NCBI GenBank assembly: GCA_009780595.1
Contig: WQZT01000075.1
Span: 1 to 7,684, forward strand
DNA: 7,684 nt
From: Treponema sp.
GTDB taxonomy: Bacteria; Spirochaetota; Spirochaetia; Treponematales; Breznakiellaceae
Direction: 5' to 3'
This document shows positions 1-6,539 of this stretch, one piece after another (the stretch's first letter is position 1; each line of letters starts with the position of its first letter). A program made the translations under genes and the position numbers. The notes under the pieces were generated by a model. It did not search any database and had not been told where the DNA came from. It saw only the letters and a list, made by a program, of their open reading frames with translations.

Positions 1-80
1 CTTGAAAGGCAAGAGAGTTTCTTTTGTGAGAAAGAAAATTAAAAAGGGAGTAATTGGGATTTGAAGGGTTTTTGCGGCTG

Positions 81-135
81 ATTTGAGGCGAGACATCGTA
101 GCCTCAAATTAGTAAACCGGCACGATGTCGGTTTA
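81..135 (+). other. Paired hairpins with complementary loops (possible structured leader RNA)
   Basis: Seen directly: hairpin 1 has a perfect 9-bp stem (ATTTGAGGC at 81-89 with GCCTCAAAT at 101-109) and an 11-nt loop. Hairpin 2 has a perfect 7-bp stem (TAAACCG at 113-119 with CGGTTTA at 129-135) and a 9-nt loop. ACATCGT in loop 1 (93-99) is the exact reverse complement of ACGATGT in loop 2 (122-128), so the loops could kiss. Alternatively, 92-99 and 122-129 could form an 8-bp stem instead of the two hairpins. Neither hairpin is followed by a T-run on either strand, so this is not an obvious terminator. It lies about 160 bases before uppP. Whether it is transcribed, and from which strand, cannot be seen; a DNA-level protein site or a degenerate interspersed repeat is also possible. 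Confidence 0.5.
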
Positions 136-154
136 GCAAAAACCCCGGCCTGTA

Positions 155-288
155 GGAGCGAGGCAGGATGCCGAGCGCCGGAAGGCAAATCCCTCTCTCT
201 CCGTAGTTAGTTTTGTAAGGAACACGGCAGGATGTCGAGTGACGAAAGGTAAATCCCTCTTTCTCTGTAATTTTTCTTGATAAGGAAC
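155..288 (+). repeat. Two ~65-bp imperfect tandem repeats upstream of uppP
   Basis: Copy A (about 155-223) aligns with copy B (about 219-288) at a 64-65-base offset. By hand count, 55 of 69 positions match, with one single-base gap. The copies overlap by a few bases because the shared TAAGGAAC ends each unit (216-223 and 281-288). The best-conserved blocks are GGCAGGATG, AAATCCCTCT and TAAGGAAC. In copy B the terminal AAGGA is the uppP ribosome binding site, so the repeat carries a functional element. GGCA-GGA-TGCC in copy A can form a tiny hairpin, and copy B keeps it with one G-U pair. The first ~30 bases of the window (GAAAGGCAA followed by a T-rich run) may be the remnant of a third copy, but that similarity is weak. 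I do not recognise the repeat family. Confidence 0.7.
282..286 (+). promoter_or_regulatory. uppP ribosome binding site
   Basis: AAGGA lies 7 bases before the ATG at 294 and fixes the uppP start. The same element in the upstream repeat copy (217-221) precedes only a six-codon frame. I found no convincing -35/-10 pair for uppP in bases 1-293. Confidence 0.75.
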
Positions 289-293
289 ATACT

Positions 294-1121
294 ATGAGCA
301 TTTTCGAAGCCCTGATGCTAGGCGTTGTGCAGGGTATCACGGAGTTTCTGCCCGTGAGCAGTTCGGGGCATTTGGTTCTTTTGCAAAGGATTTTCGGTAT
401 TACTGAGCCAGCGATGGCTTTCAATATTGCGGTTCACGTGGGAACGCTGGCGGCGGTGCTGGTTGTTTTGTGGCAGGATATTTGGGGCTTGCTGAAGCGC
501 ATTGTCCAGCCACTGACCCTTTTTGCCATCATTGGCACACTTCCGGCGGTGGTTATTGCCCTGCTTTTCAAAGACCACATAGAAAAAGCATTTGGCGGCA
601 GCGAGACCTTGGGCTTTGCCTTTCTCGTAACCTCCGTACTGTTGATTGCATCCGACAAACTGTATCGCGGCGGGAAAAAGCTGAATACCCCCGCCGTGCC
701 CCGCCCGCAGAGCGCAATGACCTGGAAAGACGCCTTGTTTATCGGTATTTTGCAAGCCGTGGCAATTATCCCCGGCGTTTCCCGCTCAGGCGCGACCATT
801 TCCGCTGCTTTGTCCCGCAGGTTAGACCGGGACTTTGCGGCGCGGTTTTCCTTTCTGCTTTCCATCCCCGCAATCCTCGGCGGCTTGGTTTTGTACCTGA
901 AAGATTTTATAAAAGCCGCTGGCGCGCCCGCCGGAGAAGGAGCAATCTCCCTTCTGCCAATCCTTGTTGGTTGTATCAGCGCTGGCATTGTCGGGTTTTT
1001 CTCCATCCGCTTCACCATCAAAATAGTGCGGGAACGCTCGTTAACGGGCTTTGCAGTGTACACGGCAATCGTGGGAGTTCTGGTAATTATCGATCAATTC
1101 GGAACTAATTTTATTTTTTGA
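294..1121 (+). CDS. uppP: Undecaprenyl-diphosphatase (UppP/BacA family)
   Basis: This integral membrane enzyme removes a phosphate from undecaprenyl diphosphate, regenerating the lipid carrier used for peptidoglycan and other envelope polymers. Extra activity is known in this family to give bacitracin tolerance. At 275 aa it has the usual family length and is strongly hydrophobic throughout, with about eight membrane segments. Both family signatures are present. The first is GITEFLPVSSSGH at residues 14-26, with E17 and H26 matching E. coli E21 and H30. The second is PGVSRSG at 160-166, with R164 as the phosphate-binding arginine. Residue 13 is Gln where E. coli has Glu17, a substitution I recall in many family members. 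The ATG start has an AAGGA 7 bases upstream. The gene converges on nifJ and shares a bidirectional terminator with it. Confidence 0.97.
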   Translation: MSIFEALMLGVVQGITEFLPVSSSGHLVLLQRIFGITEPAMAFNIAVHVGTLAAVLVVLWQDIWGLLKRIVQPLTLFAIIGTLPAVVIALLFKDHIEKAFGGSETLGFAFLVTSVLLIASDKLYRGGKKLNTPAVPRPQSAMTWKDALFIGILQAVAIIPGVSRSGATISAALSRRLDRDFAARFSFLLSIPAILGGLVLYLKDFIKAAGAPAGEGAISLLPILVGCISAGIVGFFSIRFTIKIVRERSLTGFAVYTAIVGVLVIIDQFGTNFIF

Positions 1122-1197
1122 GAACATCCAACATTCAGTTGTCTTTTTGAGTTTTCGCTCTGCTGAGATCTACCATCACAATTAATTAGTCAAAACA

Positions 1198-1226
1198 AAA
1201 GCCCGAAGCGTGTTGCCTCGGGCTTT
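1198..1226. terminator. Bidirectional rho-independent terminator between uppP and nifJ
   Basis: AAAGCCCGA (1198-1206) pairs perfectly with TCGGGCTTT (1218-1226). The stem can extend past one A-C mismatch by two more pairs, leaving a 5-base GTGTT loop. On the + strand it is followed by GTTTACG. On the - strand the reading continues as GGGCTTTTGTTTTG, the better T-rich tail. It therefore looks suited to end nifJ transcripts and, in the other direction, uppP. It lies in the 138-base gap between the two convergent genes; I see nothing else in that gap. Confidence 0.85.
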
Positions 1227-1259
1227 GTTTACGTACGTACTACAAATTCGCGTTCAGCG

Positions 1260-4200
1260 TTAGAAAGGCCGTTCCGCAAGATACTTGAGTTCTTTCCACT
1301 TGCGATCAGCGTTCTCTTTAGCTACTCCCAGCAGCATATCCGCCCGCTCCTTATCCATCGCTTTCAGACCGTTGAACCGATTTTCCTTGTACATAAAATC
1401 TTCGATGCTCATTGTCGGATCTTTGGAGTCAAGCTGGAGGGGGTTTTTGCCCTGCGCTTTCAAGCGCGGATCGTAACGGTACAGCGGCCACAAACCGCAG
1501 TTTACAATCGCCTTGCCCTGTTCAAGCCCCTTGCTCATATCGATACCGTGGGCGATACAGTGCGAATAGGCGATGATCAGCGATGGGCCGTCGTAGGATT
1601 CCGCTTCGCGGAAGGCTTTGATCGCTTGCGGCATATTTGCACCCAGCGAAACCCGTGCCACGTACACATGCCCGTAGCTCATTGCAATCGCACCGAGGTC
1701 TTTCTTTGTGCCGCCCCTGCCGCTGTAGGCAAACTTCGCAATCGCACCCACCGGGGTGGATTTTGACATTTGCCCGCCGGTGTTGGAATACACTTCCGTG
1801 TCCATGCACAGCAGGTTCACGTTCTTGGTGGATGAGATGACGTGATCTAAGCCGCCGAAGCCGATGTCGTACGCCCAGCCGTCCCCGCCAAAGCCCCACA
1901 CCGACCGTTTGATAAAATGGTCAGCAAGTGAAAGCAGCATTTTTGCCGTCGGCTTTGAGTCGTTTTTAAGGGCGGCTTTCAGCTCGTCAACGCTGGCGCG
2001 CATTGCATCGATTGCCGCATCGTTTTCCTGCTTGTTGGCGAGGATTTTGTCGAGGATTGCAACGGCAATGCCTTCGCCTTTCGCCTTCTGCGCCATTTCG
2101 ATGGCATGCTCCGCGAGCTTATCGCAGGTGAGCCGGAAGCCCAGCACAAATTCCGCGTTGTCCTCGAACAAGCTGTTTGACCACGCCGGACCGCGCCCTT
2201 CAGCGTTTTTGCTGTACGGTGTTGTCGGCAGGTTTCCGCCGTAAATCGATGAACAGCCCGTCGCGTTCCCGACAATCGCCCGGTCGCCGAAAAGCTGCGA
2301 CACCATCTTGACGTATGGCGTTTCACCGCAACCGGCGCACGCGCCTGAGAACTCAAACAGCGGCCGCTTGTAACCCAGCGATTTGGCGTTGTTCAACTCG
2401 CCCGGCATTGGGGTTTCCGGCAAATCCAGGAAATAATCCCAAACATTCTTCTGTGTCGCGTGATACTCGGCATCATTGGAGTACGGCACATACGTCAAAG
2501 CGTGCGGGCGATCAGCGTCTTTGCACTTCGGGCACGCCGTAATACAAAGCCCGCATTCGTAACAGTCCTCGCAGGAAACAACCAGCGTCATCTTTTTTGT
2601 CCCGCCTTCGGTTTTTGGCTTCGGCATAATATCCGTTGTCAAAAAGCCCTTCGGTGCTTTGGCAACTTGGTCATCTTCAAGCGTTTTCATTCGGATACAG
2701 GCATGCGGGCAGACAACCGTGCAAATACCGCACTGGATACATTCGGCGGGATTCCACGCCGGCACGCGCTCGGCAACAGACCGCTTTTCGAACTGACTGG
2801 TTGCCGTGGGGAAGGTCCCGTCTACCGGGATTTTGCTGACTGGCAGCGTCTCCCCGAACTGGAACGCAACCGCACCGAGCGTTTCCTTGATCCAACCGTC
2901 TTTTGCCCCGGCAAACGGCGTTTTCATCGTAAGCTTGCTGTCGGCAGTGGAAGGATATTTGACTTCCTGTACCGCGCCAAGAGCGGCATCAACCGTGGCG
3001 AAGTTTTTCTTGACAATTTCGGCGCCCTTTTTACCGTAGGAACTTTCAATGTGCTCCTTCATCAGGGTAACAGCTTCGGACTCAGCCAGAATGCCGGAAA
3101 TCTTGAAGTACGCCGCCTGCATCACGGTGTTGATGCGGTTGCCCATTCCCGTTTTTCCGGCAATTTCCTGCGCGTTGATAACGTAAAACTTCAGTTTCTT
3201 CTTTATAATCTTTTGCTGCACTTCAAGCGGCAGCTCCTTCCAAACATCAACACCGTACGGACTATTCAAAAGGAACGTTCCGCCGTCTTTGAGCTGGGGA
3301 AGCATATCGTACATTTCCACGTAGGAAAACTTGTGGCAGGCAAGGAAGTCTGCGGAGTTGATCAGGTAGGGGCGGCGAATCTTGCTCTTACCGAAACGCA
3401 GGTGCGAAACGGTAAAACCACCCGATTTTTTCGAGTCGTACGAAAAATACGCCTGTACGTTGAGTTCCGGCTTTGCCTCGCTGATGATCTTGATGGAGTT
3501 TTTGTTCGCGCCGACTGTGCCGTCTGAACCCAGACCGTAAAAGAGCGCTTCATACATCCCACCGTCCGGGATAAAGAATTCCGGGTTGTAATCAAGGCTC
3601 TTGCCAAGCACGTCGTCTTTAATACCGACAATAAAACCGGCGATTTTCTTACTGGAAAGATTTTCGTACACCGCCTGAACCATTGCCGGGGTGAATTCTT
3701 TCGAACCCAGACCGTAGCGTCCGCCCAACACGAGCGGGTTCGCCTTGAACTCGCCTGAATACTGCATTTCGGCAATGGCAGTGCGGACATCCTGGTACAG
3801 CGGCTCGCCGTTTGCACCGGGGTCTTTCGTGCGGTCAAGCACGGCAATCGCCTTGACTGTCGCCGGCAGCGCCTTGATAAACGCCTTCGCGTCAAATGGG
3901 CGGAACAGGCGCACTTTGATAGCGCCGACTTTTTCGCCTTTAGCAGTCAAATAGTCGACAGTCTCTTCAACCGTGTCCGCACCTGAACCGATGATAATAA
4001 TCACCTTTTCCGCATCCGGCGCGCCGTAATAATCAAACAGGTGGTACGCGCGGCCTGTCAGCGCGGCGTATTTATCCATTTCCTTCTGCACAATCGCAGC
4101 GCAGGCTTCGTAATATTTATTGACACCTTCGCGCCCCTGGAAATACGTATCGGGGTTCTGAGACGAACCGCGAATTGTCGGGTTTTCAGGTGTAAGACCG

Positions 4201-4820
4201 CGTTGGCGGTGCTGGGCAACAAGATCGTCATCTATCATTTTACGCATTAAATCGTAAGACGTTTCTTCAATTTTTTGAATTTCGTGGCTGGTGCGGAATC
4301 CATCGAAAAAGTGGAGGAAGGGAACACGGGAACGCAACGTACTCGCGTGGGCGATGAGCGCCATATCCATTACTTCCTGCACGTTGTTGGATGCCAACAT
4401 TGCCCAGCCAGTTTGACGGCACGCCATCACATCCTGGTGATCGCCGAATATACAAAGGCTTGACGTTGCCAACGCCCGCGCTGCAATGTGAAACACAGTA
4501 GACGTCAGCTCACCCGCGATTTTGTACATACTGGGAATCATCAGCAGCAACCCCTGAGACGCGGTAAACGTGGTGGACATTGCACCAGTGGTAAGCGCTC
4601 CGTGTACTGCTGCCGCCGCGCCCGCTTCGGACTGCAATTCGACAACTTCGGGGACTGTTCCCCAGATATTTTTCCTGCCTTGAGCAGAAAACTCGTCTGA
4701 AAGCTCACCCATTCCGCTGGAAGGGGTGATCGGATAGATGGCAATTACTTCGCTGAGAGCGTGTGCAACCCATGTTGCAGCGGTATTGCCTTCAATCGTT
4801 ACATAGTTCTTCTCTGACAT
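1260..4820 (-). CDS. nifJ: Pyruvate:ferredoxin (flavodoxin) oxidoreductase, single-chain
   Basis: This enzyme oxidatively decarboxylates pyruvate with CoA to acetyl-CoA and CO2, passing electrons to ferredoxin or flavodoxin; it is the central pyruvate enzyme of many anaerobes and is cytoplasmic. At 1186 aa it matches the usual full length (about 1170-1230). The N-terminal domain has YPITPSS at 29-35 and the likely TPP-activating Glu65 in ELQSEAGA. A gamma-type domain contains DGTVGANK from D433. Two ferredoxin-type [4Fe-4S] motifs follow: C694/C697/C700/C704 and C753/C756/C759/C763. The proximal cluster ligands are probably C828, C831, C856 and C1088. The C-terminal TPP site runs from GDGWA (979-983) to SNTGGQ (1012-1017). 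Cys708, Cys750 and Cys766 are additional cysteines close to the ferredoxin motifs. AGAGGA at 4825-4830 (complement) lies 4 bases before the ATG. The gene stands alone. Confidence 0.97.
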   Translation of the reverse strand: MSEKNYVTIEGNTAATWVAHALSEVIAIYPITPSSGMGELSDEFSAQGRKNIWGTVPEVVELQSEAGAAAAVHGALTTGAMSTTFTASQGLLLMIPSMYKIAGELTSTVFHIAARALATSSLCIFGDHQDVMACRQTGWAMLASNNVQEVMDMALIAHASTLRSRVPFLHFFDGFRTSHEIQKIEETSYDLMRKMIDDDLVAQHRQRGLTPENPTIRGSSQNPDTYFQGREGVNKYYEACAAIVQKEMDKYAALTGRAYHLFDYYGAPDAEKVIIIIGSGADTVEETVDYLTAKGEKVGAIKVRLFRPFDAKAFIKALPATVKAIAVLDRTKDPGANGEPLYQDVRTAIAEMQYSGEFKANPLVLGGRYGLGSKEFTPAMVQAVYENLSSKKIAGFIVGIKDDVLGKSLDYNPEFFIPDGGMYEALFYGLGSDGTVGANKNSIKIISEAKPELNVQAYFSYDSKKSGGFTVSHLRFGKSKIRRPYLINSADFLACHKFSYVEMYDMLPQLKDGGTFLLNSPYGVDVWKELPLEVQQKIIKKKLKFYVINAQEIAGKTGMGNRINTVMQAAYFKISGILAESEAVTLMKEHIESSYGKKGAEIVKKNFATVDAALGAVQEVKYPSTADSKLTMKTPFAGAKDGWIKETLGAVAFQFGETLPVSKIPVDGTFPTATSQFEKRSVAERVPAWNPAECIQCGICTVVCPHACIRMKTLEDDQVAKAPKGFLTTDIMPKPKTEGGTKKMTLVVSCEDCYECGLCITACPKCKDADRPHALTYVPYSNDAEYHATQKNVWDYFLDLPETPMPGELNNAKSLGYKRPLFEFSGACAGCGETPYVKMVSQLFGDRAIVGNATGCSSIYGGNLPTTPYSKNAEGRGPAWSNSLFEDNAEFVLGFRLTCDKLAEHAIEMAQKAKGEGIAVAILDKILANKQENDAAIDAMRASVDELKAALKNDSKPTAKMLLSLADHFIKRSVWGFGGDGWAYDIGFGGLDHVISSTKNVNLLCMDTEVYSNTGGQMSKSTPVGAIAKFAYSGRGGTKKDLGAIAMSYGHVYVARVSLGANMPQAIKAFREAESYDGPSLIIAYSHCIAHGIDMSKGLEQGKAIVNCGLWPLYRYDPRLKAQGKNPLQLDSKDPTMSIEDFMYKENRFNGLKAMDKERADMLLGVAKENADRKWKELKYLAERPF

Positions 4821-4850
4821 GATATCCTCTTATGTCGTGGATTTTACTTA

Positions 4851-4879
4851 ATTCTAACACGATCATAGTAAACGCACAA
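4851..4879 (-). promoter_or_regulatory. Probable nifJ promoter
   Basis: Read on the - strand, TTGTGC (4874-4879) and TAGAAT (4851-4856) are 17 bases apart. The -10 matches consensus at 5 of 6 positions and the -35 is weaker. Transcription would start about 25 bases before the nifJ ATG, with the AGAGGA ribosome binding site in between. It is divergent from the SDR promoter, whose -35 lies about 70 bases away. I see no clear FNR-type or other known operator between them. Confidence 0.5.
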
Positions 4880-4951
4880 GTGGGAATATACTCGATTTGA
4901 TACGAATTTTTAGTTATTTTTCTGTAGGGTTGTATTTTGGCACCTTGGCAG

Positions 4952-4980
4952 TTGCATATCGAAGCGGCGCGTGCTACACT
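4952..4980 (+). promoter_or_regulatory. Probable promoter of the SDR gene (extended -10)
   Basis: TTGCAT (4952-4957) and TACACT (4975-4980) are separated by 17 bases. TGC immediately before the -10 gives an extended -10 element. The predicted start, near 4987, leaves a leader of about 30 bases. AGGGGG at 5008-5013 lies 4 bases before the ATG at 5018. The AT-rich stretch 4881-4940, between this and the nifJ promoter, holds no gene that I can see. Confidence 0.55.
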
Positions 4981-5017
4981 TTGATGGTATTTTTACTTTT
5001 TTACTTTAGGGGGTATT

Positions 5018-5764
5018 ATGAAAAGGCTTGAAAATAAGGTTGCCATTATTACAGGGGCAACGAGCGGTATAGGAAAGGCGATGGCGGTGCTTTTTGCTGC
5101 CGAGGGCGCGAAGGTGGTTTTTGCCGGACGCCGTGTGGAACAAGGAAAAGCGGTCGAGAAGGAGATTCAGAGCGCGGGAAACACTGCCTTTTTTTGCCAG
5201 GCTGATGTCGGCAAGAAGGCTGATTTGCAGGCGCTCGTTGATTTTACGATTGGAAAGTTTGGGCGCATCGACGTTTTGTGCAACAACGCGGGCATTCTTT
5301 TTACAGCAGAGTTCACTGAAATGGACTTGGAGAAGGATTTCGACAGGACAATGGATATAAACGTAAAAAGTTATATCAGTTTAATGCAGCTTGTTATTCC
5401 GCACATGAAGAAAACAGGCGGCGGCTCGATTGTCAACACCGCGTCTATCGGCGCGGTTCAGGCGCTGCCGATGAATGTGTCGTATTCGGTCTCGAAAGCG
5501 GCGGTGAAGCATTTGACGGAGTCAACGGCAGTGCGTTATGCGCGCGACAAGATTCGTGTCAACGCGATTTGCCCTGGGCTAACCTATTCCGAGATGGTCG
5601 AAAAAGGGAACGCATTTGACCAGCACATGATGCCGCTGATCCCGCTGGGGCGCGGCGCTGAAGCCGTCGAAATCGCTCAAGGCGCGTTGTTCCTTGCAAG
5701 TGATGATTCGTCGTACTGTGTCGGCGTATCGCTGATAATGGACGGCGGGCTTATTCTGGAGTAA
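5018..5764 (+). CDS. SDR-family NAD(P)-dependent oxidoreductase (FabG-like)
   Basis: A classical short-chain dehydrogenase/reductase of 248 aa, the usual length for the class, probably a cytoplasmic tetramer. The Rossmann glycine motif is TGATSGIG at 12-19, and the NNAG motif is at 89-92. The catalytic tetrad is complete: N115, S143, Y156 and K160 (YSVSK at 156-160). A PG motif follows the catalytic region, and the protein ends in a typical MDGG tail. R38 and R39 sit at the end of the second beta strand, where basic residues usually indicate NADP(H) rather than NAD(H); this is inference. It resembles 3-oxoacyl-ACP reductases and sugar or alcohol dehydrogenases, but no acyl-carrier or fatty-acid gene is nearby, so the substrate cannot be named. 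It stands alone, divergent from nifJ and convergent with the LUD gene. Confidence 0.93.
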   Translation: MKRLENKVAIITGATSGIGKAMAVLFAAEGAKVVFAGRRVEQGKAVEKEIQSAGNTAFFCQADVGKKADLQALVDFTIGKFGRIDVLCNNAGILFTAEFTEMDLEKDFDRTMDINVKSYISLMQLVIPHMKKTGGGSIVNTASIGAVQALPMNVSYSVSKAAVKHLTESTAVRYARDKIRVNAICPGLTYSEMVEKGNAFDQHMMPLIPLGRGAEAVEIAQGALFLASDDSSYCVGVSLIMDGGLILE

Positions 5765-5770
5765 TCCGCG

Positions 5771-5800
5771 CTGCTCTTGGCGGATAGCCGCCAAGAGCAG
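5771..5800. terminator. Perfect 13-bp hairpin between convergent SDR and LUD genes
   Basis: CTGCTCTTGGCGG (5771-5783) and CCGCCAAGAGCAG (5788-5800) pair perfectly around a 4-base ATAG loop. It begins 6 bases after the SDR stop codon and ends 9 bases before the LUD stop codon, in a 45-base gap. The + strand is followed only by GTTTAAACCC, and the - strand by CGCGGATTA, so a strong T-run is missing on both sides. It most likely acts as a shared terminator or 3'-end stabiliser. The adjoining GGTTTAAACC (5800-5809) is itself palindromic. Confidence 0.7.
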
Positions 5801-5809
5801 GTTTAAACC

Positions 5810-6451
5810 CTACAGACCTAATTCTTCCCCGATCAAAATCACCTTAATGCGGCCGTTGGGCTTGCAAAGCCTCGTTTGAACAATATACGAGCAGATGGAG
5901 TCAGGCGACTTGCAGTCTCCGCACGCGCCTGTTTCGTTGCAGGGCGTTTTGTACGCCGGAAAACGCTGCGTATTTGCGGGTGCGGCAACACTTCTGGTGC
6001 GGGAGTAGGCATCCTCCAGCGTTTTTACTACCTTGTTCATCCCGACAACGACAATTACCTGCTTGGGGCCGAACGCCATTGCCGCCACGCGGTTGCCAAT
6101 ACCATCGCCGTTTACCAGTTGCCCGTCTTCGGTAACAGCATTCGTGCTGGTGAGGTACGTGTCGCACAGCAGCCCTTGCCGGCTTATTTCCAGCCGCTCT
6201 TCCGGCGTTGCGGCTTTGTCACGGTCGATAACTTTGTAGCCCTTCTCTGTCGCCAACTTCGTCAGCTCCAGCCCTCTTGTCGTAAGCGAGCCGCCCCACG
6301 AAACGACATCCGTTGCGGGAATGAGCGAAAACACCTGTTCAACCGCCTCCGCCGCAGTCGAGAAATACCACGCCCCGAAATGGCGGCTTTGCAGCGCCCT
6401 CACCACCCGCGGACCCAACTTGTCATACCGTACTTTCATCGGACTTTCCAT
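5810..6451 (-). CDS. LUD-domain protein (LutC/YkgG-like, DUF162 family)
   Basis: A 213-aa cytoplasmic protein of the LUD family, best known from the LutC subunit of the LutABC lactate-oxidation system, although many stand-alone members have no assigned function. Family-typical stretches are WGGSLTTRGL at 52-61, TSTNAVTEDGQLVNGDG at 101-117, GNRVAAMAFGPKQVI at 119-133 and VGMNKVV at 136-142. The C-terminal part has four cysteines in a CX5CX2CX6C arrangement (C171, C177, C180, C187) within a TGACGDCKSPDSIC block, plus C196. These might bind a metal or Fe-S cluster (inference). AAGGAG at 6458-6463 (complement) lies 6 bases before the ATG and supports this start over Met5. No lutA or lutB partner is in the window. 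Lactate metabolism is therefore only a family-based guess. Confidence 0.88.
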   Translation of the reverse strand: MESPMKVRYDKLGPRVVRALQSRHFGAWYFSTAAEAVEQVFSLIPATDVVSWGGSLTTRGLELTKLATEKGYKVIDRDKAATPEERLEISRQGLLCDTYLTSTNAVTEDGQLVNGDGIGNRVAAMAFGPKQVIVVVGMNKVVKTLEDAYSRTRSVAAPANTQRFPAYKTPCNETGACGDCKSPDSICSYIVQTRLCKPNGRIKVILIGEELGL

Positions 6452-6472
6452 TGTAGTCTCCTTATTCCTGAG

Positions 6473-6502
6473 TTGATTAATTTCTAAATTGTTCTATATA
6501 AT
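6473..6502 (+). promoter_or_regulatory. Probable murA promoter
   Basis: TTGATT (6473-6478) and a perfect TATAAT (6497-6502) are 18 bases apart. This is the best match to a sigma-70-type core promoter in the window. Transcription would start near 6509, giving a leader of about 30 bases. The site lies in the 88-base divergent gap with the LUD gene. I could not assign a clear promoter for the LUD gene on the opposite strand. Confidence 0.65.
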
Positions 6503-6539
6503 AGTTGTACTCCAGCAAAGGATTGTTGTAAAGTAACGT

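Noticed and set aside
155..288. CRISPR array
   Set aside because: There are only two diverged units with no unique spacers between them and no cas genes, so it is a plain tandem duplication.
104..424. A 106-codon - strand frame spanning the repeats and the uppP start
   Set aside because: It runs across the tandem repeats and into the antisense of uppP, has no recognisable domain, and looks like chance.
1230..1239. TACGTACGTA palindrome after the nifJ terminator
   Set aside because: It is a 10-base simple alternating palindrome with no partner site or context, so it gives no support for an operator.
2460..3527. Long 355-codon open frame on the + strand
   Set aside because: It lies entirely antisense to nifJ, whose protein is full length and carries all catalytic motifs. 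The + frame has no recognisable domain and is a by-product of nifJ codon use.
1260..4820. Possible frameshift or split of nifJ into separate subunits
   Set aside because: The frame is continuous over 1186 codons with all domains in the normal single-chain order.
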